Below, piece by piece: positions 53,559 to 63,678 of a DNA stretch of 64,000 bases. A model generated the notes under the pieces. It saw only the letters and a list, made by a program, of their open reading frames with translations, ran no database searches and was not told the origin of the DNA. The stretch comes from Epithemia pelagica (Eukaryota; Bacillariophyta; Bacillariophyceae; Surirellales; Surirellaceae). A program made the position numbers and the translations under genes. The stretch is from contig OX337235.1 of NCBI GenBank assembly GCA_946965045.2, positions 2,675,928-2,739,927 of the forward strand, written 5' to 3'. Positions within the stretch are counted from its first letter, which is position 1. Each line of letters starts with the position of its first letter.

Positions 53559-56500
53559 TCAATTTTTGCGTCCTGGCCAGAACTTCTCCTTTAGACTTCG
53601 TAGATTTTGAACACGGGACTCAATGAAACTGTCATGCGACACCGAATCGCTTACTTTTGAGGACATTCCGTAATCATCTTGAGGGACGTGATCATTTCCC
53701 GAGTACTGTTGTTGCTGGGTCCGATTGCGATGTTTTTGCCATGCCTTGATCACAAAGTTGAAAGTCTCACCAGAGGGGGGAGATCGAATTCGACCGACAC
53801 GATGTTGTTCGCAGAAGTCACGAAGGTAGGCCTCTGCTTCTTCCGGTATGCCCTCTTGACTTAGCTTTTTAATCACGTATCTGTAGGACAGGCCAGTGGG
53901 CCTGACAGCCTCTTGGTCTGTATTGGAAAAGTGATTACGCATCGCTTCGAAATAGTCTTTCATTTTCATCCCAGTACCATGTTGGGCGCATAAACTCATA
54001 ACAAAATGATAGGAATTGCGATTTGGCGCTACATCAAGTCCTGTAGTGTGGAACAGATATGTCATTTCCCTCAGCAAAGAATCAGCTCGTTCCAACGCAA
54101 GTGACTTCGATTTTTTTGTTTCAGCCCATGCCTTGAGCACGTTGTTAAAACACTCGACATCCGGCATGGCTCGTTGATTGGCGTTCAATCTATGGTCTTC
54201 CAACAATTCCCGAAGTACACTTTCCGCCTTCTCAGCATTAGGTTCGTCTAATTCTGCATATGCAAGGATTGCTGTATTGTACATGGCAACATCAGGATAC
54301 ATCTCTGTTTGGCCTTCCCTAGCTACCTGGTGCATGTGCTGGATTGTTTCGCAAGCGCGGTCAATCCCCTTCTCATCCCTGGCAGATCGTATCCATATGA
54401 AAGGGATCAATCTTCGTGCCTTTGGATCCAAGCCCTCCTTCGCAATACCTTTCTTCTTCAATTCCGCGAAGCGTTGTACCAATCTCTCCGCTCGAGCACC
54501 GGCTTCCTTGTCACTTTTTGATACTCGAAACCATGATGCCAACACACCCCCAACGAGACTCACAGAAGGTCCTTCTTCGCCAAAATAACCTTTCTCGCAT
54601 GCGTCGAAAATACGGTGCAGCCAAGCATCTGCAGCACGCGCTTTATTGTCCTTGGCCAACGCAAGCACAACTCGAGCAGGGGTTGCGATCTCAAAAAATA
54701 TGGAGTCATCTAAGAACGCCTCGTACAAAAGTTCTTCCGCCCTCTGAACATTCTCAACACCATCAATTGCGTCCAAATAGCCACAAATGACGTAGCTATA
54801 CGACACTCCATCTGGTTTGAATTTAGAGGGATCAGAACCCCAATTATATTTCATCCAACCCAGAAACTCGTCCGCACGCCTGGCTCCGTCACCTCTATCA
54901 GACGAGACAATGGCCGCGAACATCAAATGGTGCAACTGGGCCAATGAATCTTGACCTGATCCTCTCAGCAGGGTACCCTTCTCATACAGATCATAGACAA
55001 GATCAAACACAACGTGCATCCTTTCCATTCTTTCCGGACTATCTGACTTCATCCATCCACTCAAGACATCAGTGAACATCCCAGTATTTGGTCTCATAAT
55101 CCTGTCATTGTTCATGTCGTAAAGTTCACATAACTCTACTAAGACTTTTTCTGCCATCTCTGGTTTTCCTGACTTTGCGAGAGCCTGAACCACAATAGAA
55201 TACGAAACATTGTCCGGCCTGAATAAAGCGTCGCCAGTACCGTCCTTCATTGACACCAGAAGTTTGTGGGTTTGTTCTCCCGCGTCCTCCCGCCCCGACT
55301 TAGCCCAACAAGCAAGGACATTGTTGAAAGTTCTTGTTCGTAGCTCGATCGAGAGCCCTTCAAGTACCTGGGACTCTTTCAGTCGCAGAAGTAAATTCGT
55401 AGACCTTTCCGGAGAGTGCTCGTACCCAGATCTTACCCAAGCCGTGACGGTTGATTCAATCGAAGCAACGTTAGGCTTGGGTTCTTCAGGGTTTTCATTC
55501 CACCTCTCCACAAGAGATGTGAGCATAGATTCCGCTTCTTCGGCACACCCGCCTTTCGAATAAACATCCAACATGGCATTGTAAGCGCTTATATCCAAAT
55601 ATGAACAAATCCAAGACTCCTCCGCCATGCTCAAGACTCGTTCTGCTCGCTGTACAGTATCTCGTCTGCCACTGTTGCTCCAGACATCCAAAACGCCATT
55701 CACAAGAAAAAGCATCACCTGTGGGTTGCTTTGATCTTGGCTGCTGACAGCGAGGAAGTCGTCAAACGCTTCGTCCACCTTCTCGGCTGCCTCGGACGGG
55801 TTTGATCTCAACATTGAAGCATTCATCAGGATGGTGACAGTACGTCGGTTCAACTGCAATATACCGAGACCTACTAAGCGATTGATCAACGAAGTGACCT
55901 GTTTTGGTGTCCAGTGCGTTTCCTTTTCGTTCCATAAGGAATACCAGGTGGAGAGTAATTCCATAACGTTTCTCTTTTCCATGATCAATGCAAGTTTTTC
56001 AGTGGAATCTTTTCTAGTGGTTGCTTCATCCACGAATCGTGCCAGCAGATCAAAGGATGTTTTGACGAAATCCTCGGATGTTTGCCGGGACAACCAGATG
56101 ATGACCTCCTCAGCGTTTTTCCAATGCTCTGCCTCCATTGTCCCCACTGGTACATCGAGAATCATCCGCGCAACTGCAATCATGTGATTTTCCTTCTCAA
56201 TACACGTTGTGGGTAGTTCTTGCTCTACCTCTTCTTTTTCAACAGAAACCACTCGAGCCATATTTAAAGGTAACTGCGTTCCGCGGTGATACGACGGGCC
56301 ATTTCGTCGCGCAATTTCCTTATTTGCTTCTACTTGAAGAAACTTTTTGCCCAAAAGATTCTCGATGTGATCGACCAATGCATTTGAAGCAGATTGACAG
56401 TCTTCCTTGGGCATATTACTTTCGAAAAGTTTCAGAATGTGTCGGGCGGTTCGTTCCACGCTTTCCTTGAACCCCGCACTCTGTTGTTTCCAAAGACCAG

Positions 56501-57479
56501 GCAGTCGATGATCGAGAGTAACGCTCAACCAATACCTTATTGCCTGTGCCACAACCGAAAAAGTTGAGGAAGGAGTCGAGGATTCAGGAGAAGATGTAAT
56601 GTGCGAGATTGACTCAATGGAATCACTGAGACTTCGAAAACATAGAAGAAGGGTACCGTCATCCATATGGTCAATGTTCCTTTCTTCAAGTAACGGAAAT
56701 GCCTTTGACAAAAGATTTGACATGTTCGCACAAAGCACAGTGTCTACATCATTATCCATGGACATCAGTTCCTTCGACATACATCGACAAGCTAACAAAT
56801 ACGTCTCCAAAATGGGTTTCATTGTGAAACTCCATTTCTCCATCATATGAATGACATCATCCGCCAAAGCGCTAGCTTGCGAACACTTCCTGTCGTCGGC
56901 ATACGCAAGAAGAAGCTGATCGTAATGCTTCCGTGTAGGTTTATTCTCAATGTCAGAGCCGAACATCTCATCAAAGTTCTCGAGCACTTGTTGAGCCACC
57001 GCTGCTCTTGGGTGATGTTCACTACAGGCTTCCAAAACTAACTCAAATATTTGGCTGTTTCTCGGTCGTATTCGGCCTCTTCCCCTTGTTTCTGAATCCT
57101 TCAACATGGACCACCATCTATTGTACAGATTCACAATGCCTCCAACAAGTTCTTCAGCCTTAATCTCGTTCTTCACGCCGTCGTCCGACTCTGTGCGGAG
57201 AACGGCCATTTCCGCGTTTATCAGCTTCTCGAGTCCATCCAAGTCGAGAGATGCCGACGCTGATCGATCCGAATAAGTGGCATTATATGGTTCCATGAGA
57301 TTGTCGAAGGTGCGGTCAGTTGTCCCCAAGTTCCGATTAGCAACAACGAAATGGTTCGGTACTCGAATACGAAAAATTCCTCCAACTAAACGGGTAGTCC
57401 TTTTCAGATGCGGAAGCATGGACGAACCACTACGATGAAGCTCTATGCATGACTTCGATATTCTTACTGACGACAACAT
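53559..57479 (-). CDS. Large PPR protein 1 (1306 aa)
   Basis: First ATG in frame is 57479. The N-terminus (MLSSVRISKSCIELHRSG, then LKRTTRLVGGIFRI) is basic and Ser-rich, fitting an organelle presequence, most likely mitochondrial. From about residue 500 the protein is made of pentatricopeptide repeats, with helix pairs such as YNAMLDVYSKGGCAEEAESML, YSIVVQALAKSGKPEMAEKVL and YNTAILAYAELDEPNAEKAESVL. PPR proteins bind organelle RNA in a sequence-specific way and control its processing, stability or translation. No DYW editing domain or SMR domain is seen. Long stretches align with PPR protein 2 next door, for example VFDxxEK...ASWFRV and NQRAxPxVExFNNVL, so the two are tandem paralogues. Confidence 0.87.
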   Translation of the reverse strand: MLSSVRISKSCIELHRSGSSMLPHLKRTTRLVGGIFRIRVPNHFVVANRNLGTTDRTFDNLMEPYNATYSDRSASASLDLDGLEKLINAEMAVLRTESDDGVKNEIKAEELVGGIVNLYNRWWSMLKDSETRGRGRIRPRNSQIFELVLEACSEHHPRAAVAQQVLENFDEMFGSDIENKPTRKHYDQLLLAYADDRKCSQASALADDVIHMMEKWSFTMKPILETYLLACRCMSKELMSMDNDVDTVLCANMSNLLSKAFPLLEERNIDHMDDGTLLLCFRSLSDSIESISHITSSPESSTPSSTFSVVAQAIRYWLSVTLDHRLPGLWKQQSAGFKESVERTARHILKLFESNMPKEDCQSASNALVDHIENLLGKKFLQVEANKEIARRNGPSYHRGTQLPLNMARVVSVEKEEVEQELPTTCIEKENHMIAVARMILDVPVGTMEAEHWKNAEEVIIWLSRQTSEDFVKTSFDLLARFVDEATTRKDSTEKLALIMEKRNVMELLSTWYSLWNEKETHWTPKQVTSLINRLVGLGILQLNRRTVTILMNASMLRSNPSEAAEKVDEAFDDFLAVSSQDQSNPQVMLFLVNGVLDVWSNSGRRDTVQRAERVLSMAEESWICSYLDISAYNAMLDVYSKGGCAEEAESMLTSLVERWNENPEEPKPNVASIESTVTAWVRSGYEHSPERSTNLLLRLKESQVLEGLSIELRTRTFNNVLACWAKSGREDAGEQTHKLLVSMKDGTGDALFRPDNVSYSIVVQALAKSGKPEMAEKVLVELCELYDMNNDRIMRPNTGMFTDVLSGWMKSDSPERMERMHVVFDLVYDLYEKGTLLRGSGQDSLAQLHHLMFAAIVSSDRGDGARRADEFLGWMKYNWGSDPSKFKPDGVSYSYVICGYLDAIDGVENVQRAEELLYEAFLDDSIFFEIATPARVVLALAKDNKARAADAWLHRIFDACEKGYFGEEGPSVSLVGGVLASWFRVSKSDKEAGARAERLVQRFAELKKKGIAKEGLDPKARRLIPFIWIRSARDEKGIDRACETIQHMHQVAREGQTEMYPDVAMYNTAILAYAELDEPNAEKAESVLRELLEDHRLNANQRAMPDVECFNNVLKAWAETKKSKSLALERADSLLREMTYLFHTTGLDVAPNRNSYHFVMSLCAQHGTGMKMKDYFEAMRNHFSNTDQEAVRPTGLSYRYVIKKLSQEGIPEEAEAYLRDFCEQHRVGRIRSPPSGETFNFVIKAWQKHRNRTQQQQYSGNDHVPQDDYGMSSKVSDSVSHDSFIESRVQNLRSLKEKFWPGRKN

Positions 57480-58031
57480 GGTCGTCGTCAGGACTCTCAC
57501 GGCAACAAGATACAGATACAGTATTCAACATTTCAACTCACATCACATGGCGAATGCGAGAGGTGGATGAATTATATGATTGTGGTTTTCCCTCGTTTTT
57601 TCCACCTTATCGCAAAGGGGTCGCAGTTCAGTCGACAAAATACGCCAGAAATTCAGAGTAACCCTTACTTACTACCTCTAGCGTAGAGGTTTATATTGAT
57701 CGAAGTAGGTATCTTCTATTCCAGTCTCTCAATCCATTTGTAAAGAGGACATTGATGAAACGGCATAAATGAGCGCAATGGCCACCGAACTGGTGGAAGT
57801 CTTGGACTTGGGCATTGGGCCGATTGATAGGTCGAAATTTTCGTCATTAAAGAAAGCATGAACACAAAGCTCGGGAACAGGTCGCACGGTTGACAGCAAG
57901 ATGGCAAAACAAAGGGGCCACTTGAGACTTGAGGTCTATCTTTTTACCTTAGGCATTTACCAGGAACGAACGCCCATGATCCCTGGAATCAATTGATTAC
58001 AAGCACGATCCCCTCGACGGCATTTTGGTTC
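57480..58031. other. Intergenic region between tandem PPR genes
   Basis: 552 bp with the promoter of PPR 1. A small hairpin (cctctagcgtagagg, near 57676-57690) is visible. No gene is supportable. Confidence 0.4.
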
Positions 58032-60899
58032 TTATTGTTTCGTTGTTTCCAATTCTATTCCCGTCGTTTCTTCTTGAAGACTTCTTAATCTTCGCACGGA
58101 CTCGGTGACCATGTCGAAAGTGGAAGTGTTGCTCAATACACCTTGTAACACCGAAGCAGTTTTATCTACATTTTTCTTTCTCTCCCAAGATGTGATAACT
58201 TTGTCGAACCAGTGATTAGGAGGTGGGGACTGAAGAGAACCCTTTTGGAAGTCGGTACATGCATCCCTAAGGTAGCGCTCTGCCAACTCTGGGTTTCCAT
58301 CATCACAAAGTGCAAAAATAACATGACGGTAGGAAAGTCCACTCGGCTTGCAGTGATCATTTCCGGAGAGATAGCATTGTTTCATCTCATCAAAAATTTG
58401 CTTCGTTCTTTCCCCGTTCATCGACAACTGGATCGCATACTGGTAAGTCCGTCGATTGGGGTGTACGTCAAGCTTTCTCGACTTAGAAAGATCCTTCATT
58501 TGTTGGATCTTGGCCTCGACTTTAGCGAGTGACACGTATATATCGCTTCCCATTGTCCACCCTCGCAGGACGTTATTGAACGACTCAACATGGGGCTTTG
58601 CTCGTTGATTGTCGTTCAAATAATCATTCAACATTTCCTGTTGGACCTTCTCCGCTTCATATGGCCTATGGGAAATCGCATACGAATGAATGATCGCACC
58701 ATACATGCCCTCGTCGGGTATCATTCTTGGGTCACCCTCATCAGCTTTGCGTCGCATAAATTTTAGTACCTCGTAGGCGCGGTCGATACTGATTGAACTA
58801 CCCGTCCGAAGCCAGATATGAGGTAAGACCCGAAAAGTTCCCGGATCCGGCTCCATCGCAAGACCTTTTTTGTATAGCATCATCATTCTTCTTACTAAAT
58901 GCTCGGCACGAGATCCTGCATCTCGGTACGTTCTTGCTACTCGAAACCAGGCGCCAATGACAGCACTCAAAAGACTATCGGAAGGAATGGAATCACCAAA
59001 AACCCTTTTCTCGCTTCCGTCAAATACTCGATTGAGCCAGACGTCAGCGTCGACCGCGGCATCTGCTTTGGCCAAGGCATGGATGACTCTAGCTGGCGTC
59101 TTCAATTCCAGTGCGATTCTCTTGTTCAGAAATGCCTCAAGAAGGAGATGCTCCGCCATCCGAAGTCCACCTGTTTCCCGTAAGCAGGCACAAATCACAC
59201 TAGTGTACGAGAAGCCATTGGGGGCAGCCTGTGGCAATCCCTTTGTTGCTTGATTTTTCATCCATTCTAAAAATTGATGACCTTTCTTTGCTCCGCTTCT
59301 CCCGGATGACGAAAGGACCGAGCAAAGCATCAAATTGTACATCCAGGTATCGGCGGCTTCAAGTAGTATTCCTTCTTCGTTCAGCTTTCTGGTATCCTCG
59401 AGGACCCCCTGAGCATGGTGCTCTTTATTTGGATGGTCGGAGTTTAGCCATGCCTCCACAACAGAAGTAAAAATATGGATAGTCGGTCTCAGTCTTTCGT
59501 CATGGCTTTCACGATATGCCTGGATGAGCTCACCAGCCACTTTCTCGGCTGCTTGAGGATTTCCATTCTTCGCATACGCATCAGCAACGGTTGCATAAGT
59601 AACTTTATCGGGAGCAGCATCATATAGGTTGGGATCTTGCATTTCGGTCAGTACATGGTAAGCCTCTTCTCCTGCATTTTCGCGACCAGACCTTGCCCAC
59701 GCTGAAAGTAATGAGTTGAAGAATTCAGTGTCCGGAGTTACACTGAGCTTTCCGAGGGGATCATACGGATCCATTAATCGATACATGAGTTCTGCAATCT
59801 TCTCTGGTGCTTGGGGATCCCCTGAACGTGACCACGCCGACGCAGTGGTTGCAAATGATATCTTATCGGGGGCAACTCGTCGAGGATTAAGCAGGTAGTC
59901 TTTTGCCATTGCCTCCAAAAGCGCTTCAGCTCGTTCTGCAAGTCCCGCTTGAGCATAGACATCCAACATTGTGTTAAAGGATATAATATCAAGATTCTTT
60001 CCCACAGGAGATGTTCGTACTCTTGAGAATATATCTTCTGCTCGCTCAACAGCATCGGCTCGTCCACTTTTGCTCCATACATTCAAAACACTATTGATAA
60101 GGTAGCAGGAAACGCCACTTGGACGTGTCCGACGATCCAGAAAATGAGATAACAATTGATCTGCCACTTCAGCGGCTTCCATTGGATTGATTCGAACCAA
60201 CAAAGCATTAATGATATAGGAGAGCAATATGGAAGTAAGTTGAAGCCCTCGTACTTCAGGTGCTTTATTTCCAAGTTTGTCCATTTCAGACAAAACTCTC
60301 GTGGGTGTCCAAGATATTTCTTTTTGTTTCCAAACTTCCCCCCAGTTTACAAGAAAAGTGACAATCAGATTTTGATCCAAGAACATGGAAAGATTATCTA
60401 CACCAGCATCGTTTCTCTCCGTTTCTCTGACGAAACGATTCAATAGATCAATAGAAGTATGTATCGATTCTTCTGTACGTTGGGATATCCACCACTTTAA
60501 GGTCTCCTCAGCATCGTACCACACAGATGGATCCATTTGTCCGACAGGTAGTTGCAGCAAACGTGAAGCGTTTTGTCGCATCAGCTTTGTTTCAGCCTCA
60601 TTCACAGATTCAATTAACACAACATCACTTATGCTCGTCCGTTTTACGTGACCGATAGCTTCGGAATCTGCCCGTACAACTTGATTAGTAGATTGACGCG
60701 GTTCATGCGTGGTGTGGGAAAATCCATTGGAGAGGTTTACATTTGTACTGAAAAGCTTTTTGCCTCCTCGTCTTGCGTCTAAATGATTAACAGGCAGTGA
60801 AAAAAGAACCCTCCTTCGTGCTCTCGAGCGCTTCAAGAACAACAAAAGTGAAGAGGTCACCAACCTTGACGATGCTCCGTCGACCTTCACCGGTGTCAT
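58032..60899 (-). CDS. Large PPR protein 2 (955 aa)
   Basis: ATG 60899 begins a basic N-terminus (LLLFLKRSRARRRVLFSLPVN) typical of an organelle presequence. PPR motifs fill residues about 220-900, for example FNTMLDVYAQAGLAERAEALL, TYATVADAYAKNGNPQAAEKV and FNSLLSAWARSGRENAGEEAY. It is clearly related to PPR 1 but lacks roughly 300 residues at the N-terminal side. No editing or nuclease domain is attached. The start lies 265 bp from the divergent PPR 3 start. Confidence 0.88.
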   Translation of the reverse strand: MTPVKVDGASSRLVTSSLLLFLKRSRARRRVLFSLPVNHLDARRGGKKLFSTNVNLSNGFSHTTHEPRQSTNQVVRADSEAIGHVKRTSISDVVLIESVNEAETKLMRQNASRLLQLPVGQMDPSVWYDAEETLKWWISQRTEESIHTSIDLLNRFVRETERNDAGVDNLSMFLDQNLIVTFLVNWGEVWKQKEISWTPTRVLSEMDKLGNKAPEVRGLQLTSILLSYIINALLVRINPMEAAEVADQLLSHFLDRRTRPSGVSCYLINSVLNVWSKSGRADAVERAEDIFSRVRTSPVGKNLDIISFNTMLDVYAQAGLAERAEALLEAMAKDYLLNPRRVAPDKISFATTASAWSRSGDPQAPEKIAELMYRLMDPYDPLGKLSVTPDTEFFNSLLSAWARSGRENAGEEAYHVLTEMQDPNLYDAAPDKVTYATVADAYAKNGNPQAAEKVAGELIQAYRESHDERLRPTIHIFTSVVEAWLNSDHPNKEHHAQGVLEDTRKLNEEGILLEAADTWMYNLMLCSVLSSSGRSGAKKGHQFLEWMKNQATKGLPQAAPNGFSYTSVICACLRETGGLRMAEHLLLEAFLNKRIALELKTPARVIHALAKADAAVDADVWLNRVFDGSEKRVFGDSIPSDSLLSAVIGAWFRVARTYRDAGSRAEHLVRRMMMLYKKGLAMEPDPGTFRVLPHIWLRTGSSISIDRAYEVLKFMRRKADEGDPRMIPDEGMYGAIIHSYAISHRPYEAEKVQQEMLNDYLNDNQRAKPHVESFNNVLRGWTMGSDIYVSLAKVEAKIQQMKDLSKSRKLDVHPNRRTYQYAIQLSMNGERTKQIFDEMKQCYLSGNDHCKPSGLSYRHVIFALCDDGNPELAERYLRDACTDFQKGSLQSPPPNHWFDKVITSWERKKNVDKTASVLQGVLSNTSTFDMVTESVRRLRSLQEETTGIELETTKQ

Positions 60900-61164
60900 G
60901 GATAAATTGTGTATCTGCTAAGAAAATGGATAGATTCTGGATTCTGGACAAAAAAGTGGTCGCGTTTACCGAATCGCCCCAAAATCGTAGTCTTAGTTGT
61001 AGCTACCTACTCCTACCTCTAGCTAGGAGTAGCTAGTAGAGCTACAATAGTAGAGTAGCTAAGGCTTTTACACTTTACGCCGCACACAGTGCGTATTGAC
61101 CCTTGCCATTTGCCGTTTCTCGCATGACGTGAGAATGTGATACATCTTTGTATTCAAATCATCA
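60900..61164. promoter_or_regulatory. Shared 5' region of PPR 2 and PPR 3, with hairpin repeats
   Basis: The 265-bp divergent spacer holds a run of related short words (tagctacctactcctacctctagctaggagtagctagtagagctac, about 61000-61045) that can fold: tactcct pairs with aggagta. No protein is encoded here. Confidence 0.45.
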
Positions 61165-63678
61165 ATGCAACCGTTTGTTGCCATACGGGTGGAATATCTT
61201 CGACGCGGTTTACCAGCTTGTTGTAGGCCATTTGTGAAGGCCCAGGGAAGAGGTGTTTTGCTTGCAGAAAAATGCATATCCGCGTTGCGCTCAACCGCCC
61301 CGTCGTCAGATGTCGAAAGCCGACAGCTTGTGTCTAGGCGAAGCTTCCATGGTGATTCAAAGCAATCCAAAGCGGGAAGTTTGGGGTCACTGTCATCCAC
61401 CACTTCTGGATTGACGAATATCCGAGAAGCTGCGTATAAATTGATTAATACCGGTGACCATCCAGTTGGGGATTTCACGTCGGACTGTTGGTTTGAAGTA
61501 GAAGATATGATTCCGTTTTGGTTGACACAGGAGACACCCGAGTCGGTTGTCATTATTTTCAAGTTGCTGGACCGTCTGGTCATGGAACAGCGACACTTGC
61601 CAACTTCAGGACCGCGGTTTGATTGGATCAATTCTAAACTGTTGGAAAACGTTGTGCGCTTGTGGTTTACAGTATATGGTCGTCATGGTTTGAAGGAGCT
61701 ACAATCAAAGGACGTTTTCTTCAAGGTGCAATCGTACGTCGGTGAGTTTCAGGACGCTAGATGGACTGCCTCGATAGCGGCTCAGATTGGGAGAGTGCAT
61801 GTAGTCTCAACGAACGGCCCTGTAAGGATTGATCCATGGTTTTGCGAAACCCTTATTGACTTGACAATTAAGGAATGGAGAGATACAAACAAAGAGACGT
61901 GTTTTCCATCTTCAGAAGTGTTTCTTCCTGCATTCAAATCTTGGTCATATACCTATATGTCCAAGAATGCCAATGTTATGAAGCAGAATAAAAAGTTTTG
62001 GAAAGACGATCCTCTTAAACGTTTTGACGTACTACTTGAAACAATGAAAAGTTTGGGGCTTGAGCCCTCGGACGAAATTTATGAAACCATTATCGAAAGT
62101 AACGCGCACTCTGAAACGAGGGAAGGTGCTCTCGTTGCCCATAGCCTTGTCGCGGACAAAATTCTGGACAAGGCGCGTCCTACCAAACCGAGATCCATGT
62201 CAATGTACAGGGCAGTTTGCTCCTCCATCGAAGTTTGGCCCAGAGTCACCGACGCCTCTTCTGTCATTCGACACACAGAACTTGTAATTCGCAAATTCAC
62301 TAACTGTCATATTCCGGGTGCTTTGCCCTTGAATGAGGGTGTACTTTTAGTGTATAACAAAGCAATTGAGTCAATGGCCATCGTCGGAAACGAAGAGTCC
62401 TCCCGGAAAGCGGAAAAGTTCTTTGATATGATGAAGGACATAACCAACCCAAATGACGAATCTTTGTTTTGGTTAGCTGTAGCACTTGCAAAGGCTGGTC
62501 GCTTTGTTAAGACCCATCACATTCTCGCATCAGCACCAACTCATACTTTTGCGGGATACCTTGGTCTTTTACGTGGGATGTCTGATTTGAATCACCCGCA
62601 GCTACTTGTCGTAGCAGAAGATATACTAAACATGCTGAAGATGTCAGGAACAAATGGTGGAATAAGAGCAGACACGCAGACCTTCAACATGTTTCTTGAG
62701 AGTCTTCTTGGAACAAATGATTTTTTAAATATGAACTGGTTGGGAAAGGCGTTGTTGTCGGTGGATGTTGTGGAATTTTTGAGAGCATCATGGGTCAGAG
62801 GGGAATCTGACCGACGGCCTGATCGCCAATCCTATTCACATATTATAAGGTCCTGGGCAATGGTGGGGCAACCGAGTCTCGCTATGCACTGGTTGGAAGA
62901 GATGCGGAATGATTTCGGTGCTGGTAGAACTGTGGCTGCACCTCACATTACGGAGTGCAACCACGTGTTAAAGGCTTACGCGAACTCTGCAAACAAAGAG
63001 GAGGGAGTGGTAGGGGCGCAGGATTTTCTTAAAACAATATCATCCATCCAATCGACTAATGGATTCTTGCGCCCAACTGAAACGAGCTACGAGCTAGTTC
63101 TCACTTGTTTGTGGAACAAGGGTGGACGTGAAGCAGCGCAACGAACAAAGGAACTGCTCGCTGAGATGAAAAATGGCGGCCTCAAACCAACCATTCAGTG
63201 TTATTTTCTCGCAATGACCTGTTGGGCTGCATGTCATTCTCCTGAACAGGTGGAAGACCTGTTGAACGAAATGCTCCTTGCTGTGAACGAGCTGCAGCCC
63301 ACGTTGAAGGCTTTCAATTGCGCTATCAATGCCTGGGCGATTTCGGGTCATCACCAAGGAGCAGCCAGAGGCGAACGGCTTTTGTCTCGCATGATGGACT
63401 TGCGAGAAAATGGTTTTGCTCACTTACAACCTGACGTAGACACGTATGCGTCTCTGGTGAAGGCGTATGCCGTCAGTGACCAAAGTGAAAATTCACAACG
63501 CGCTCAAGGACTGTTCATGAATATAAAGAAACTGGAAGAAGATGGCATGTTGGTCCACGAAGCGATGTACCATGAATTGCTGGCGGCATGGAAGCATTCA
63601 AAAAATGGCTCAAGGCATGATCTTATAGGCGTCATTGAGAGTCATATTGATCGACGTTCTGGAAACTTCCCCCAATAA
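61165..63678 (+). CDS. PPR protein 3 (837 aa)
   Basis: ATG 61165 gives a basic N-terminus (FVAIRVEYLRRGLPACCRPF) that fits an organelle presequence. PPR-type helix pairs are visible mainly in the second half: YSHIIRSWAMVGQPSLAMHWL, CNHVLKAYANSANKEEG, YELVLTCLWNKGGREAAQRT and FNCAINAWAISGHHQGAARG. The first third has no clear repeats. It is more diverged than PPR 1 and PPR 2 are from each other. RNA binding in mitochondria or plastid is inferred from the family. Confidence 0.83.
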   Translation: MQPFVAIRVEYLRRGLPACCRPFVKAQGRGVLLAEKCISALRSTAPSSDVESRQLVSRRSFHGDSKQSKAGSLGSLSSTTSGLTNIREAAYKLINTGDHPVGDFTSDCWFEVEDMIPFWLTQETPESVVIIFKLLDRLVMEQRHLPTSGPRFDWINSKLLENVVRLWFTVYGRHGLKELQSKDVFFKVQSYVGEFQDARWTASIAAQIGRVHVVSTNGPVRIDPWFCETLIDLTIKEWRDTNKETCFPSSEVFLPAFKSWSYTYMSKNANVMKQNKKFWKDDPLKRFDVLLETMKSLGLEPSDEIYETIIESNAHSETREGALVAHSLVADKILDKARPTKPRSMSMYRAVCSSIEVWPRVTDASSVIRHTELVIRKFTNCHIPGALPLNEGVLLVYNKAIESMAIVGNEESSRKAEKFFDMMKDITNPNDESLFWLAVALAKAGRFVKTHHILASAPTHTFAGYLGLLRGMSDLNHPQLLVVAEDILNMLKMSGTNGGIRADTQTFNMFLESLLGTNDFLNMNWLGKALLSVDVVEFLRASWVRGESDRRPDRQSYSHIIRSWAMVGQPSLAMHWLEEMRNDFGAGRTVAAPHITECNHVLKAYANSANKEEGVVGAQDFLKTISSIQSTNGFLRPTETSYELVLTCLWNKGGREAAQRTKELLAEMKNGGLKPTIQCYFLAMTCWAACHSPEQVEDLLNEMLLAVNELQPTLKAFNCAINAWAISGHHQGAARGERLLSRMMDLRENGFAHLQPDVDTYASLVKAYAVSDQSENSQRAQGLFMNIKKLEEDGMLVHEAMYHELLAAWKHSKNGSRHDLIGVIESHIDRRSGNFPQ

